From: Sebastes aleutianus
Lineage: Eukaryota > Chordata > Actinopteri > Perciformes > Sebastidae
Reading direction: 5' to 3'
DNA length: 64,000 nt
Assembly (NCBI GenBank): GCA_916700875.1
Contig: CAKAKS010000066.1
Location: 35,028,490 to 35,092,489, forward strand
Each line of letters starts with the position of its first letter. Position 1 is the stretch's first letter. The notes beneath the pieces were generated by a model, which did no database searches, was not told the origin of the DNA, and was given only the letters and a program-made list of their open reading frames with translations. The position numbers and the translations under genes are program-made. This document shows positions 37,801 through 49,748 of this stretch, piece after piece.

Positions 37801-39411
37801 CTGAGACAGAGGAGAGGAAAGGTGAAAGATCAGCCTCGCACTCCTCTGAGACATGAGGCTGTCCGTGCAGGCACCCATAATCCTCAACCCAGAGGGGGGA
37901 TTCCAGTGGCCTTTGGACGGGTTAGCAGCCCCTGCTTCAGGGAAGAAGTCGAGTGTTGAAGAGAAGAAAGAAGGTGAGGCGTGAAATACCTGTGAGATCT
38001 GTTTTTTTCTCAGAAAAGAGAGAACAGGTTGAATATGTGTGTGTGTGTGTTTGCAGATGGCAGGAAAAGGCATTGCGAGTTCTAGAGAGATCAGAGGAGA
38101 GGCTGGAAAGTCCATGCTGACTCACCACACTGTCACCTTCACAGAATGCAGAGACCCAGCAGGAGAGAGAGAGAGAAAGGGAAAGAGAAAGACAGACAGA
38201 AAAAGCAGCCAGGCTGCAAGCACGCTGAGGTATTATTAGTTGTGTTCATGTTTGCTGCCAGCTTTCACCGTCCATGTCTGCTGCTGGGAGCAGCCACACA
38301 GCAGCTTTTTCTTTTTGTTAAGCATGAAGAGTGTAAGATGTTCGAGGGCTTTGAAGTCTGAAAGACAGAGAGGAAAAAAAGGATCTTAAGAGGAACAAGT
38401 CCTTTGATCATGTGTCAGGGAGTTTTGGTCTTTGTTAGAGAGATGAGTGAGTTAAAATAACTTTAGTGATCTGGTGTCATCTGAGTCCACACCGTTGGAA
38501 TACAGTGCTTTTGTCTGGACTCGGCTCTGTCATTGAATCACTTTTGGATCTAGATTAGTTGATGCATTTGAGCTTTGGAAGATCTTCTCTGAGTGAAAAG
38601 ACAACAAAGAGATAGAGAGTAATCCTTTATCAAATGATACATTTACTGCAGGATTAATCACATTAGAAGAGCAGATAAGCTTAACCCCCCTAAATACCCT
38701 TCCACAGCACAAAGCAAAGTAATCTTGGAACATCATCACACATTAGGGGCCTCCTTTAGACTTTAAGACATTGTATATTATTATCTCAGAATATTTTTTT
38801 TCCATATTGCTTCAGCTTTAACCTGAAACACTCAGTGTCTTAATATAAACACATTAAAACCAGACAACTTACTGAAGTGGGATTTTTATTGCTCTGGCTA
38901 ATGCAAAGTCACTTTGATGTAATCGTCAGCAAACACCGTCTAATGTGAGCCAGACATCCCGTTTCTCAGCAGAGCAGAACTTACCTACTTCCTGTTCTCC
39001 TCCACTTCTGTGAACAGAGGGGGGAACGAAAAGCTGAATTTACAGCACAGAAACATGGTTGTATGGATCTCTAAGACTATAAGGCAAGGCTACAAATGAG
39101 CCACCGATGTGCACCTTTTGGGTTTCTGTTAGTTGGGACTAAACCTTAGTGCTTGGTCACACCAGGATTTTGTTGCTGTCTTGTTAAAACAATATTATCT
39201 CCAAAATGATCTATGATTAGTGAGCTAAGAAAAACAGACAGTTTTCAGTGTATTTTTCAGATAAGCCAATGGGTTAGTTCCATACTTCAACGTATTCTCA
39301 TACAACAGTTAGTCTGATATCTTAGTAATTCCTCATTTTATGTGCGTTTTCCTACGAATGTCCAGCAACACGTGTCAATTTCCGCTCGTTACACACATAC
39401 AGTCTTTCTGG
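34886..39411. other. Intergenic, no gene recognised
   Basis: Includes a possible solo LTR (listed separately) and a diverged AAGTATAC-type repeat near 37070. Otherwise single-copy-looking DNA. Confidence 0.5.
36570..36985 (+). mobile_element. Possible solo LTR
   Basis: A GC-rich block with CCCTATATATGTTGGCTCCG near 36690-36712 (TATA-like) is followed some 220 bp later by TCAAATAAATTGCTCTG (AATAAA near 36926). Promoter then polyadenylation signal at this spacing is how an LTR is organised. I could not define TG...CA ends or a target duplication, and a small non-coding RNA promoter is an alternative. Confidence 0.22.
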
Positions 39412-39545
39412 AGATGGAGCCGATCCCAGCTGACATTGGGAGAAGGGTACACCCTGGACAGGTCTCCAGACTATCACAGGGCTGACACGTAGAGACAGAC
39501 AACCATTCACGCTCATATTCAGACCTATGGGACATTTAGAGTCAT
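39412..39545. repeat. Teleost dispersed repeat (TACACCCTGGACAGG type)
   Basis: GATGGAGCCGATCCCAGCTG, GGGTACACCCTGGACAGGTC and GACAACCATTCACGCTCATA are landmarks of a very widespread fish repeat that I remember as LINE-associated. It is a fragment. Confidence 0.65.
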
Positions 39546-39676
39546 GATTATGTGAATTACATACAAATTGATTTTATGGGATATACACAAATTACACTGC
39601 ATTACTTTTCGTAGGTATAGCTACAAACGTTGTATGAGAACAACCTGCATACTTACATTACATGATAACAACTGAG

Positions 39677-40460
39677 CTAAAGAGACTGTTTGTAAGTTCT
39701 TACACTGATAAATCATTGCGGGTCGGTGTCCCATGCGTGCTCACGTGTGGCTACGCTGTTCAGTATCAGACTCCAACACAAACTACACGGAAGCACCAAA
39801 ACCTCAAAGTCTAGAGAAGCTCGTCTGTTAAACAGTGTTGGCCGCGGTCGGAGGACGCAGGGGAGACCGTAGCTTTGGTCTCCAGGGCCGGAGTCTCTGC
39901 TGTACTCCGCTCCTCTGCCTGCCTGCCTTCACTCACACACCGCACTTGTTCTCGCCCTCTCCACTCTCACGTGCATGCGCGCACACTCCACACTGCAGAA
40001 GAGTTAGTTTAGCTCTGAGAATATCTAGTGAATGTACAGTGGACGTTTGTGCAGAAATAACTGCTGCAGCTCCTCCAGACCAACAGAGGTTTCCCGTGTC
40101 TTGTGAAGTGACGGGGCTCCGCAGAGAGAAACGTTATCGTCTCCGACCAAAGCTCCGGTGTCTCCCCTGTTCCCTCCGGCCGCGGTCGGGAGGCTGAGGC
40201 AGGAAAAGCCAACACTAGGATCAGCATTGATTCATGGAGAGACCTTCGTCTGGTCAGCTAACATTACTGCCAAGCAGCTGAAATATAGAGTGATATTGTG
40301 CTTTTAGCTGACGTGTGTCGCCTCACTGTTTTGAGCAATGCTCGTTCATGTCTATGTAGAGCGAGCACAAGCACGAGCCCGACGCTGACTTTCGTTGACT
40401 TAACAGCCACAGGTGTCGCTGTTAACAAGCAATTTCTGATTCTTACAAACAGTCCCTTTT
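39677..40460 (-). mobile_element. Family B TIR element, copy B2 (long form, inverted)
   Basis: Ends are TAAAGAGACTGTTTGTAAG and TCTTACAAACAGTCCCTTTT. The ~430-bp middle (about 39835-40260) is CpG-rich and corresponds to the middle of B3 and B4 but is absent from B1. On its minus strand a 72-codon frame (40009-40227) shares nearly all residues with the frame at 49440-49646 in B4. It most likely reflects recent common ancestry of the repeat rather than protein function. Confidence 0.85.
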
Positions 40461-42599
40461 ATGTGATTATGTCAAACTAGACTGAGAGTATTTCTGTTCA
40501 GAGACACTGTTGAGAAAAAAACATTTGGCTAAACTGACAGGTGAAGTGCCTTTGCAGTTACAAGACGCATGTTCTTAACCTGGATTTCACATTAGGATCT
40601 CATTTAGGAAAAAAAAATATTATTTATAATTATTTTAAAAACTCAGTTATATAAAAAGAGGGAATGTCAGCGGTGAATGGAGAATCAGGCCAGGCAAGAG
40701 GAGTTGAATATGGATAGTTTGCTGAAGGGATAGGAGGTCAGAAAGTGCAGGGCCTCGAGAGCGGCATCTCTTGAAGTCGCCACACACACACTCTACCTAT
40801 TCCTCAGTCACCTGCATTTACCCTCCTCACTGGCACATGGGCAGGCATGTTTGAAGTGGCTGCCAGACCTGGCAGTAAACTGGGCTGAGGAAAAGGAGGA
40901 CAGGGGAAGTGGAGTCCGGCTGAGTACATATAGTACAGTGAGGCCACAACCAGCTGCAGGAGTGAGTAATCTGCTGAGAAAAAAAGAGGTCGGAAGTTAA
41001 AACTGCTCAGTAACTCTGCTTCTAAACCTACCTCCTCATATAAACTTTATATGCTCCTTAACAGACTCAGTAGCCGATTGTGCATGCCCTCCCACACAGG
41101 TCTATTAAATTGAGGAAGTAGTGGTGGTAAGAGTTAACAGGAGGTGAATTCAATGTGAGAATAAATCTCCAGTGCAGCAGTGTCCTCAACAGAGGGCCGA
41201 ACTCACGGCCCAGCACTTACCCGAAGAGAATATGGTTATGGCTTTCTGTGTAGTACTCCATGTTTCCCTCCTCCAGTGGTAGACGAACAAAAGACACAAC
41301 ATGTTCCTGTCAAATAAAAACCTTGTAAATTCAGTTGTTGTTCTGTTATTTTTTTTATTATTATTTTTTTATACAAAGGTCCAACTAATACACTCTGCAG
41401 TGTGAATATGCATCGTAGCTTTCCTCACTTTCTGCACCCTTATGAAGAAATCAAATATGCAGAGACGTTACATTTAAAAGATACAAAATACAATGGAGTA
41501 GAGTATCCAAAGCATTGAGAACAGAGTCTTCTGACTGCATAAGAAAGAGACGCTCTTTCCAGGAATACACCTCTGAATCATAGCAGCAAGGACGTCCCTG
41601 CAGTGAGTCTGGCACCTCAGTGAGCCAAGTCCAGTCTTTAATTTCACTCATTTATAGGTGTATCAAGGCTGAGATAAATAATGAAGTAGTCACGCTGAAC
41701 AACATCAGTTTATTAGTTTTCTCCAGTGTCGTGCTATCCCTCCTCCCTGTCCTTCTCCCCCACATCCATCAGCTCACTAAGCCCTCTGTGCAGTGTCTCC
41801 AGAGGACCTACTGTGTGGCAGCAGTCAGTGGTAAAGTTTCATAAACACAGACACAATTGGGGTGACACATTTCCGCTTTACTCATTCTCTCTTTTCCTGA
41901 CATGTCCAGACACATGTGGCTAATCACCAGAAATGGATAGAGGGATAACTGGATGGTTGAATAGCTACAGTATACAAATGGAGATATAAGTTTAAGATCT
42001 AAGAGGGGGCACTTTTACAGTCCCTCCCTCCTTTTTTCGCCCCCTTCTTATCAGGTCTTACAAGCCACAGCAGCTGCCCCCACACGCATAAAATCTTCAA
42101 ATCCACACTGGACAGGTAGTGCCACATGTGCGGAATTAAAAGCCTCTTGGTGAGCCCGGTCTCGGGTTACCAGCTGCACGCGACAGCTGCCTGAAAAAGG
42201 ATCTGGTTTCTGGTGGTTTTTGTACAGTTGGTGATAGATGTGGAGCAAAAAGCAGGGATTGTTAACCCCCCCCCTCCGCAGCCCTCCTAGTGAGTAAAGG
42301 ACAGTTTGACTGTCAGGGACAGGAGGAGCATTATCTAACCTCCATGAACTCAGTAACATGCTCTTTAGACAGAAAAGAAACCTCAAAAAGATAATGATAT
42401 GGTTTGCATGTTCTGCTGAAAAAGTACAGAGTGCAACATATTTGTAATCTTTTATACATGCAATATTATATTTTGCACTTTCTATATCTTTTCACATTAG
42501 ATATGGTTTACAAACGCTAAAGGGAAGGTGACCAACATACCAAGCACATTAGCTCTCCACTCTGATCTGATATGAACACAACACACACACACACACACA

Positions 42600-42675
<76 letters not shown>

Positions 42676-43496
42676 AATCTCCTCTCCTCCACAAGACAGA
42701 CTGAGTGTCTGTACAGACTGTGAGTGCCTGGCCTTTTCTTTAACAACAAGCACGCTCTAAGACGCATGGAGAATAGGCTCTTGTCTAAGAATACGGTGCT
42801 GGTTGTGAGATAACGGCTGATTCATGTGGGGAGATGACGAGCTGCGAGGGTTTATGTTAGGAGAACTCTGATGTCTCTGACTGCTGCACTGTACCTATCT
42901 GTGAAGAAAGACCCGTCTGTACGCTCCGCATCTCCTGTTTACTGTTCAGTGAGATTACAGATGCTGCCAAAGGAAGATGATGTCATGTTTCCACTTGTGA
43001 ATTGGATATTATTCTTTGAGATTTATCTGAGGGTTGAACGGTGTCAAGGGAAGAGCAATGTCTGTATCTGCAATAGTTTCTTAGATAAAGGGCGATACGC
43101 CACAACATTTACATTGTTGAATCAAACACATATTGTGTAACAAATAAAATTGACATGAAGATCCTCAAGATGTGTAGGGTATGTAGACTAAAGGAAATTC
43201 TTTATCTTTAATGAATCAGAGGAAAAAGCTACAGGTTGACTTCATCCTCTAGGCTAAATATGTTACATGTTCATCACACAGGAATGTGTTTTCAGGGTGC
43301 AAATCAGTTTCAAGTGGCAATAGCAGGTGATGGCACATTAAATTTTCACTTAATTTCACTTTAACAAAGATATCATCATTAGGTTACCTGACTGAGAATA
43401 AGTGGAATGCATGCATTGAGTAAGAGAGTGTGATACGGTGCAGGGCTGACTTAGGCTACTTTAAAAAAATATATATATTCAATATTATTATATTTA
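40461..43496. other. Intergenic; long (CA)n, one exon-like frame
   Basis: A near-perfect (CA)n of about 100 bp is at 42572-42671. A minus-strand open frame at 41451-41651 (LTEVPDSLQGRPCCYDSEVY) resembles ordinary protein sequence more than its surroundings, but I cannot match it to a family and it has no clear flanking splice sites. Confidence 0.5.
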
Positions 43497-44172
43497 TTAA
43501 AAGGGACTGTTTGTAAGAATCAGCAATTGCTTGTTAACAGCAACACCTGTGGCCGTTAAGTCAACTAAAGTCAGCATCATGTTATTCACGCCAGCGCTTG
43601 TGCTCGCTCTACATAGACATGAACGAGCTCAAAACAGTGAGGCGACACACGTCAGCTAAAAGCACAATATCACTCTATATTTCAGCTGCTTGGCAGTAAT
43701 GTTAGCTGACCAGACGAAGGTCTCTCCATGAATCAATGCTGATTCTAGTGTTGGCTTTTCCTGCCTCAGCCTCCCGACGCGGCCAGAGGGAACAGGGGAG
43801 ACACCGGAGTTTTGGTCGGAGACGATAACGTTTCTCTCTGCGGAGTCCCGTCACTTCACAAGACACGGGAAACCTCTGTTGGTCTGGAGGAGCTGCAGCA
43901 GTTATTTCTGCACAAACATCCACTGTACATTCACTAGATATTCTCAGAGCTAAACTAACTCTACTGCAGTGTGGAGTGTGCGGGCATGCACGTGAGAGTG
44001 GAGCGAAATAGTGAGAACGAGCGCGGTGTGTGAGTGAAGGAAGGCAGAGGAGCAGAGTACAGCAGAGACTCCGGTCCTGGAGACCAAAGCTACGGTCTCC
44101 CCCGCGTCCGCCAATTGAGACACCGACCTGCAATGATTTATACGTGTAAGAAGTTACAAACAGTCCCTTTAA
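43497..44172 (+). mobile_element. Family B TIR element, copy B3 (long form)
   Basis: TTAAAAGGGACTGTTTGTAA at the left, GTTACAAACAGTCCCTTTAA at the right. Same interior order as B4. The reading frame shared by B2 and B4 is shifted here by a small indel in the CCTCCCGACGCGGCCAGAG stretch. Confidence 0.87.
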
Positions 44173-45154
44173 GTAGCCTACTATTTATCAAAATTATTGT
44201 AGCTATTCGCTACATTTGTTACGTCACATCCGTTACAGAGTAAAAACAAAAGTCAGATGAAAGAGTCCTGATAAACTGTGTGAGACTTGAACAGAAGAAA
44301 GGAGATAAATAAGCAGCTGCAGCAGAGGAGCACAATCAAATTAAGCATCACATACGAGGTGTGGTTATAATTAGCATTATTATACCTTTGCATGGTTAAA
44401 AAAATGTTGACCTAGTTTTTACTTTTTACTTTACTTTTACTTTTACTTCAGTAAGTATTTTTTTTATACAATATTTATTATATATTAGAATTTATATATA
44501 AGTTAAAGGATTTATCGGTTGCAGTTCGTAAACACAACATTCAAAGTTGCCCCCCCCCCCTCCAGCTCAACCAGAGTTACAATGCTAGCAGGTGAAAGCC
44601 AACCCCAGGTTCACTCTTGTTTTGGAACAAGCTTTGCTTGACATGTGTGGCACTTGTTTGTGGTTTGGGGTGGATTTTTACATGAGGCTGAGAGAGAGGA
44701 AGTATTACTGTGCATGCATGTGTGGATGCATTTGTGCACCTTTCAGGACACAGTATCTGAAGAGCAGTGGACCAAACGCTTCCATAACATGTAAGAGCAC
44801 GTTAACCCTTACATAACATACGAGCGGCCTCCCTCGGTTTGTCACATTGAAACCCAGTAAAGCCCTGCTTTGTGTGTGCATTAGAGCTGGGTTACCTTGT
44901 ATTCCAGCTGTCTAATGATGCACTGATTTACACCTGGAGTGGCAGGTGGATGCAGTTAACTAACAGCTAGGATAAAAAGGCAGCAGCTCTGTATAGGTCT
45001 GATGACCACAACATCAGAGCACATGTTCTCTTGTTGTGTAACTTTATGGGAGCACGGGGACACATCCTGCTGTTTGTTTGGCAGGGTGCTGCAGCCTCTG
45101 TCTGTGCATGCTCTCCCATATGGAGGCACAGAGAGGAAATCTGAACCGTCACAT
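44173..45154. other. Intergenic, partial repeats
   Basis: A TTTTACTTTACTTTTACTTT tract near 44420-44460 resembles the AAGTAAAAGTA repeat that forms the outer shell at 53.8-61.06 kb. No gene recognised. Confidence 0.45.
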
Positions 45155-45950
45155 GGCATTTGCACTGGCCAACAGGGCCCCATTAACACCATTGTAAAAT
45201 TTGCCAACGACACCGTCGTAGTAGGACTGATAACCAACAATGAGACAGCCTACAGGGAGGAGATCCAACATCTGACACAATGGTGTCCCCATAACAACCT
45301 GGATTTAAACACAACAAATACAAAAGAAATGATAATAGACTTCAGGTGAGCAAGGCGGGTGGAGCACTCTGCCCTCTGCGTACGTGGAGAGGAGGTAGAG
45401 AGGGTGGACTGCTTCAAATACCTCGGAGTCTACAGTTCGACTGACCTCACCTGGTCCAGAAACATCTCCCATCAGGTGGGGAAGGCCCAGCAGAGACTCT
45501 ACTTCCTCAGGAAGCTGAAGCAGGCTCACCTTCCTCACCACCTGCTGATTAACTTCTATCGGGCAACCATTGAGAGCCTCCTGACCTACTGCTGCACTCT
45601 GTGGTTTGCTAGCTGCACAGTAGAGGACAGGAGGGACCTGCAGCGGGTGGTGAGGATGGCAGAAAAAGTGATTGGGACCACATTACCCCCCCTCAGTGAC
45701 CTATACGCTGGCCGGCTCCGCAAGAAAGCCAGCTGTATTTCTAAAGACCCCACCTACCCTGGACATGGACTGTTTACTCCCCTTCCCTCCTGAAGGAGAT
45801 ACAGGACAATTAAAACACACACAAACAGACTACGGAATAGCTTTTACCCACAGGCAGTCAAGTGTGTAGACCCCCCCCCGCAACCCCCAATGCTGAGGAC
45901 ACTAACCGCTGAACCATAATCATGGCACCTGCACTTTATGATCCATTTAT
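45155..45950 (+). pseudogene. Non-LTR retrotransposon reverse transcriptase, 3' fragment (broken)
   Basis: The palm motif reads FANDTVVVGLI near 45199, where active enzymes have F/Y-A-D-D; the first Asp is Asn, so catalysis is lost. It continues with TAYREEIQHLTQWC and LDLNTTNTKEMIIDFR, then an in-frame stop at 45350, then VERVDCFKYLGVYSS, QQRLYFLRKLKQ, INFYRATIESLL and DLQRVVRMAEKVIGT, the usual C-terminal LINE region. The 5' end, including endonuclease and fingers, is missing. Confidence 0.88.
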
Positions 45951-45954
45951 TTGA

Positions 45955-46152
45955 AACTAAACCTGAGGAATCCATCGGTACCAACCATGTCATACTAGCC
46001 TGTCGTGAAGGAGGCTAAATAACGCTCCAAACTTAGGCTAAATTTTGGCGAGGAAAAACTGGCATTGCCATTTTCAAAGGGGTCCCTTGACCTCTGGATA
46101 TGTGCATGAAAATGGGTTCTATGGGTACCCACGAGTCTCTCCTTTACAGACA
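45955..46152 (+). repeat. Teleost dispersed repeat (GGCGAGGAAAAACTGGCA type)
   Basis: TGTCGTGAAGGAGGCTAAAT, GGCGAGGAAAAACTGGCATT, AAAGGGGTCCCTTGACCTCT and TCTATGGGTACCCACGAGTC are the landmarks of a very abundant fish repeat. It lies exactly between two unrelated LINE fragments. Confidence 0.75.
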
Positions 46153-46916
46153 TGAGTACTTTATATAGGAAGGCTCTCCGTGATGCCAGAGCAGCCCATT
46201 ACTCATCATTAATAGAGAAAAATCAGAACAACCCCAGGTTTCTATTCAGCACTGTAGCCAGGCTGACAGAGAGTCACAGCTCTATTGAGCAATGTATTCC
46301 TACAACCCTCAGTAGTAGTGACTTCATGAGTTTCTTTAATGATAAAATCATAACTATTAGAGACAAAATTAATCACCTCCTACCGTCAACTGGTACCGAT
46401 TTATCCTCAAACTTAGGAACCTTAGAAACAGCTGTACAACCTGAAATATATTTAGACTGCTTTTCTCCCATCAACCTCCACAAACTGACTTCACTGATCT
46501 CTTCATCTAAACCATCTACCTGTCTCCTAGACCCCATCCCTACTAGACTGCTTACAGAAGTTTTACCTCTAGTTAGCACCTCTTTACTGGATATGATCAA
46601 TGTGTCTTTACTAACAGGCTATGTACCACAGTCCTTTAAAGTAGCTGTAATTAAACCTCTTCTTAAAAAGCCCACTCTTGATCCAGAGGTCCTAGCCAAC
46701 TATAGACCTATATCTAACCTTCCCTTTCTCTCTAAAATCGAGAAAGCAGTTGCCAGTCAGCTGTGTGACTTTCTACAGAATAATCATTTATTTGAGGATT
46801 ATCAGTCAGGATTTAGAGTGCACCATAGCACAGAGACAGCACTACTGAAAATTACAAATGAGGCACATCGTCTCAAAACGATGCAAAAAATTAGTCCATG
46901 CAGTTGTTACTTCTAG
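46153..46916 (+). pseudogene. Second LINE reverse transcriptase fragment, internally deleted
   Basis: The frame reads ALRDARAAHYSSLI and NPRFLFSTVARLT, then DFMSFFNDKI, CLLDPIPTRLL, GYVPQSFKVAVIKPLLKK, LANYRPISNLPFLSKI and LFEDYQSGFRVHHSTETALL: the linker and fingers of a non-LTR reverse transcriptase. At about 46865 it jumps to KKLVHAVVTSRLDN, which in intact elements lies well C-terminal. The palm with the catalytic Asp pair is therefore deleted. The initial Met is supplied by the preceding repeat. Confidence 0.88.
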
Positions 46917-46919
46917 ACT

Positions 46920-47226
46920 AGATAACTGGCTGTGCTCCGGTCATGTGACCAGAACTGGGTGTTCCTTCACCAGATTTCACAATGGCGGCAGCGTCACAAA
47001 CTTTCTCATTTTACAGCTAAACAGTACACTACAAGATGATTCTGAAAACATCTGAGGAGAGAAATAGGCATTACAGTAACAGAATATTGATTCATATTTG
47101 ATCAGCGCTGCCTAGTTTGACCGTTTGGTCGTAGTTCACGAGTGATTGACAGCCGGCTCTCATAGACGGCAACTGGACATCAGACCTCAGATCAGCTCTG
47201 ACTGGTTGTTTTCCTCCGGTATGTGA
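46920..47226 (+). mobile_element. Family A element, copy A4 (partial)
   Basis: Starts inside the consensus at CTGGCTGTGCTCCGG and carries ACAAACTTTCTCATTTTACA, AAACAGTACACTACAAGATG and CAGATCAGCTCTGACTGG. It retains a segment (GTTTGACCGTTTGGTCG) also seen in A2 but lost from A3. Both ends are missing. Confidence 0.8.
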
Positions 47227-47231
47227 AATGA

Positions 47232-47400
47232 TCACAGATACAGTAAGTCATTTGACTCATCATGTCTCAAGTCAAGTCAAGAGTCTAACTTCAAAATCCA
47301 AGTTGAGTCTCAAATAATTTTATTTTCAAGTTGCAAGTCATCCAAACAATGACTCAAGTCGACTCAATTCCAAGACATAGGGACTTGAGTCCATATACAT
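47232..47400. repeat. Degenerate GACTCAAGTC repeat
   Basis: Variants of CAAGTCAAGTC and GACTCAAGTC recur on both strands, giving an inverted and tandem texture. A short related piece lies near 37020-37045. Confidence 0.7.
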
Positions 47401-47935
47401 TTACAAATAGATTACTGGCTTTCTCTTTAAATGGACAATAGAGAATGTAACATGATGCTTTTCTACCTGACTAAATCCTCCCTTTACATTAGAATTCCTC
47501 CTAAACATTTATAAATGACATACTTTTTGTTTCCGTTATCACAGGGCAAGCAAAGATTGTACCTTTGTAAAAGAGCCATGTTTTCCATATTAGGTAGGCC
47601 TCACTTTTGAGACAAATGCTCTGTGTGTTTGTTGGCTGGTTGGTTGATTTGTTTGCTCGATTGGGAGTAATGTTTTTATTTTTTGCAACAGGCCTGGAAA
47701 CAGAATGTGGGGCAAAACAATCTGTCTCCAAGCAAATAGTCCTGTAGATCCAGGCCAACCATTGTCCCCGTCCTGTCATAAGCAGAGAGAAACCACAGAT
47801 AAATGAGCAGCACCCACATGACCTGACCGTGTTCAGGCTGTAGGCTGCTAGTGTTTTTTTTCTAATGGCAGACTGCAACAGTGGGTTGAACAACATAAAC
47901 AGATCACAGAAAATCATGTGTTCAAAGCATTTACA
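47401..47935. other. Intergenic, nothing recognised
   Basis: The 138-codon minus-strand frame across 47501-47917 has no recognisable motif and compositional support is weak. Confidence 0.4.
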
Positions 47936-48195
47936 TTAAAGGTCCCATATCGTGCTCATTTTCAGGTTCATGTTTGTATTTTGGGTTTCTACTAGAACAT
48001 GTTTACATGCTTTTATGTTCAAAAAACACATTATTTTTCTCATACTGTCTGTCTGAATATGCCTGTATTCACGCTCTGCCTGAAACGCTCCGTTTTAGTG
48101 CATTGCAACGGAATTGCAACGGAATTGCGCTGCTAGGAAACAGCTTGGTTCCATGTTTACTTCCTGTCAGCTGATGCCATTCACATCCACTGCAA
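47936..48195 (+). mobile_element. Family C element, copy C3 (truncated at D2)
   Basis: TTAAAGGTCCCATATCGTGC and CTACTAGAACATGTTTACAT match C1 on its minus strand. The match ends at CCACTGCAACA, where repeat D2 begins. Confidence 0.78.
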
Positions 48196-48409
48196 CATTG
48201 GTAGAGCATTTTGGCAAATTTTTCTTAGGCGCTACCCACATAATCAAGTGTGCTGCTCATCCTACAAATGCATGATCCTTACAAGTTGGACATCATTGTG
48301 AAGGTAAATAAACAGGCTTTCCAACCATGTAAAATACAATGCCAATTAGAATTGTAACAACAGAGAAATAATCCACCAAACACAAGTTTCCGAACTTTCT
48401 TTTTCCAGT
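48196..48409 (+). repeat. Dispersed ~214-bp repeat, copy D2
   Basis: Near-identical partner of 831-1044, with scattered substitutions. It is directly joined to a truncated family C element. Confidence 0.8.
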
Positions 48410-48429
48410 TTATATACCTTCTGCATCAC

Positions 48430-49022
48430 TGACTACATTTACATGCACACTAATATACCACTATTATTCCGAATATGATAATATTCGGAATTTGCCAAAG
48501 GTCATGTAAATAGCATATTCCGTTTGGATATTCTGATTTAGACCTTATTCTGAATGGCATTTTCCAATTAAGACATGTGGGATATGCCGATATTATTCAG
48601 GTTTTAGGAGCATTCTTTGGACATGTATACAGCGCACTCAGAATATGCGTCCAAATTGGAGTTTTTATACGTCAGTTTGCGACACACTGCCTCTTGTCTA
48701 CTTATATCCAGCTATGTGCGTTGTACACAAAACAAGTAGCCGATGCATGCCCAAAAGAAACACACATTTCTAGTCAGAAGGAGAAACAAACCTACTTTTA
48801 AATATTATGAAAGACTTGGATATCAACAGGTTTTTGGATACGTGCAAATATCACAACGACAACCTTTTCAAGAAGGTGGTGGAAGGAATGAAAGAGGGAG
48901 GCTGTTTTCACACGGTTGAACAAGTCCGCCACCAATTACGTTAATTGCAGTATGCACAGCTTGGTAGGCTTTTCCAGAATAAGGGCAAAAACCTGCATGT
49001 TTTGTGCATGTAAACGTAGTCA
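48430..49022 (+). mobile_element. TIR element with Myb/SANT-like remnant
   Basis: GACTACATTTACATGCACA at the left is inverted at the right as TGTGCATGTAAACGTAGTC. TCACTGA occurs at both edges (48426-48432 and 49020-49026), overlapping the TIR ends. A 45-codon frame at 48807-48944 reads MKDLDINRFLDTCKYHNDNL ... GCFHTVEQVRHQLR, which resembles the Myb/SANT-like trihelix of Harbinger DNA-binding proteins (the TVEQCRxKIK helix). No transposase is present. Confidence 0.7.
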
Positions 49023-49193
49023 CTGAGGGTTTTCATGGGATTTCTTTATAAACTGTATTCATCAAAGCCACTATATGAAGTAGATGTCTGACTTTAGCTC
49101 CCCCAGTCGCTGACAGCACATGTTGTTGACGTGACACGTTTCATTTTCCGACAGACGAAAACTTATAATAATTAGCTTTAATTGCAATTGCAA

Positions 49194-49748
49194 TTAAAGG
49201 GACTATTTGTAAGAATCAGAAATTGCTTGTTGCTTGTGGCCGTTAGGTCAATGAAAGTCAGCGTCCTGTTGCTCACGCTCGCGCTTGTGCTCGCTCTACA
49301 TAGACATGAACGAGCATCGCTCAAAACAGTGAGGCGACACACGTCAGCTAAAAGCACAATATCACTCTATATTTCAGCTGCTTGGCAGTAATGTTAGCTG
49401 ACCAGACGAAGGTCTCTCCATGAATCACTGCTGATCCTAGTGTTGGCTTTTCCTGCCTCAGCCTCCCGACCGCAGTCGGAGGGAACAGGGGAGACACCGG
49501 AGTTTTGGTCGGAGACGATAACGTTTCTCTCTGCGGAGCCCCGTCACTTCACAAGACACGGAAAACCTCTGTTGGTCTGGAGGAGCTGCAGCAGTTATTT
49601 CTGCACAAACGTCCACTGTACATTCACTAGATATTCTCAGAGCTAAACTAACTCTTCTACAGTGTGGAGTGTGCGCGCATGCACGTGAGAGTGGAGCGCG
49701 CTGAGCGAGTGAGAGCGAGCCGAGTGAGTGAGTGAGTTGTGCCTTTAA
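49194..49748 (+). mobile_element. Family B TIR element, copy B4 (3' end degenerate)
   Basis: TTAAAGGGACTATTTGTAAG begins it; the CpG-rich middle with GGAGACACCGGAGTTTTGGT follows; the right end is reduced to GTGCCTTTAAAC after a GAGTGAGTGAGTGAG run. The 69-codon frame at 49440-49646 is the counterpart of the one in B2. Confidence 0.82.

Noticed and set aside
42517..42767. Cys/Val and His/Thr repeat proteins at CA tracts (also near 19.3, 23.3, 32.1 and 50.6 kb)
   Set aside because: Translations of (CA)n/(GT)n microsatellites.
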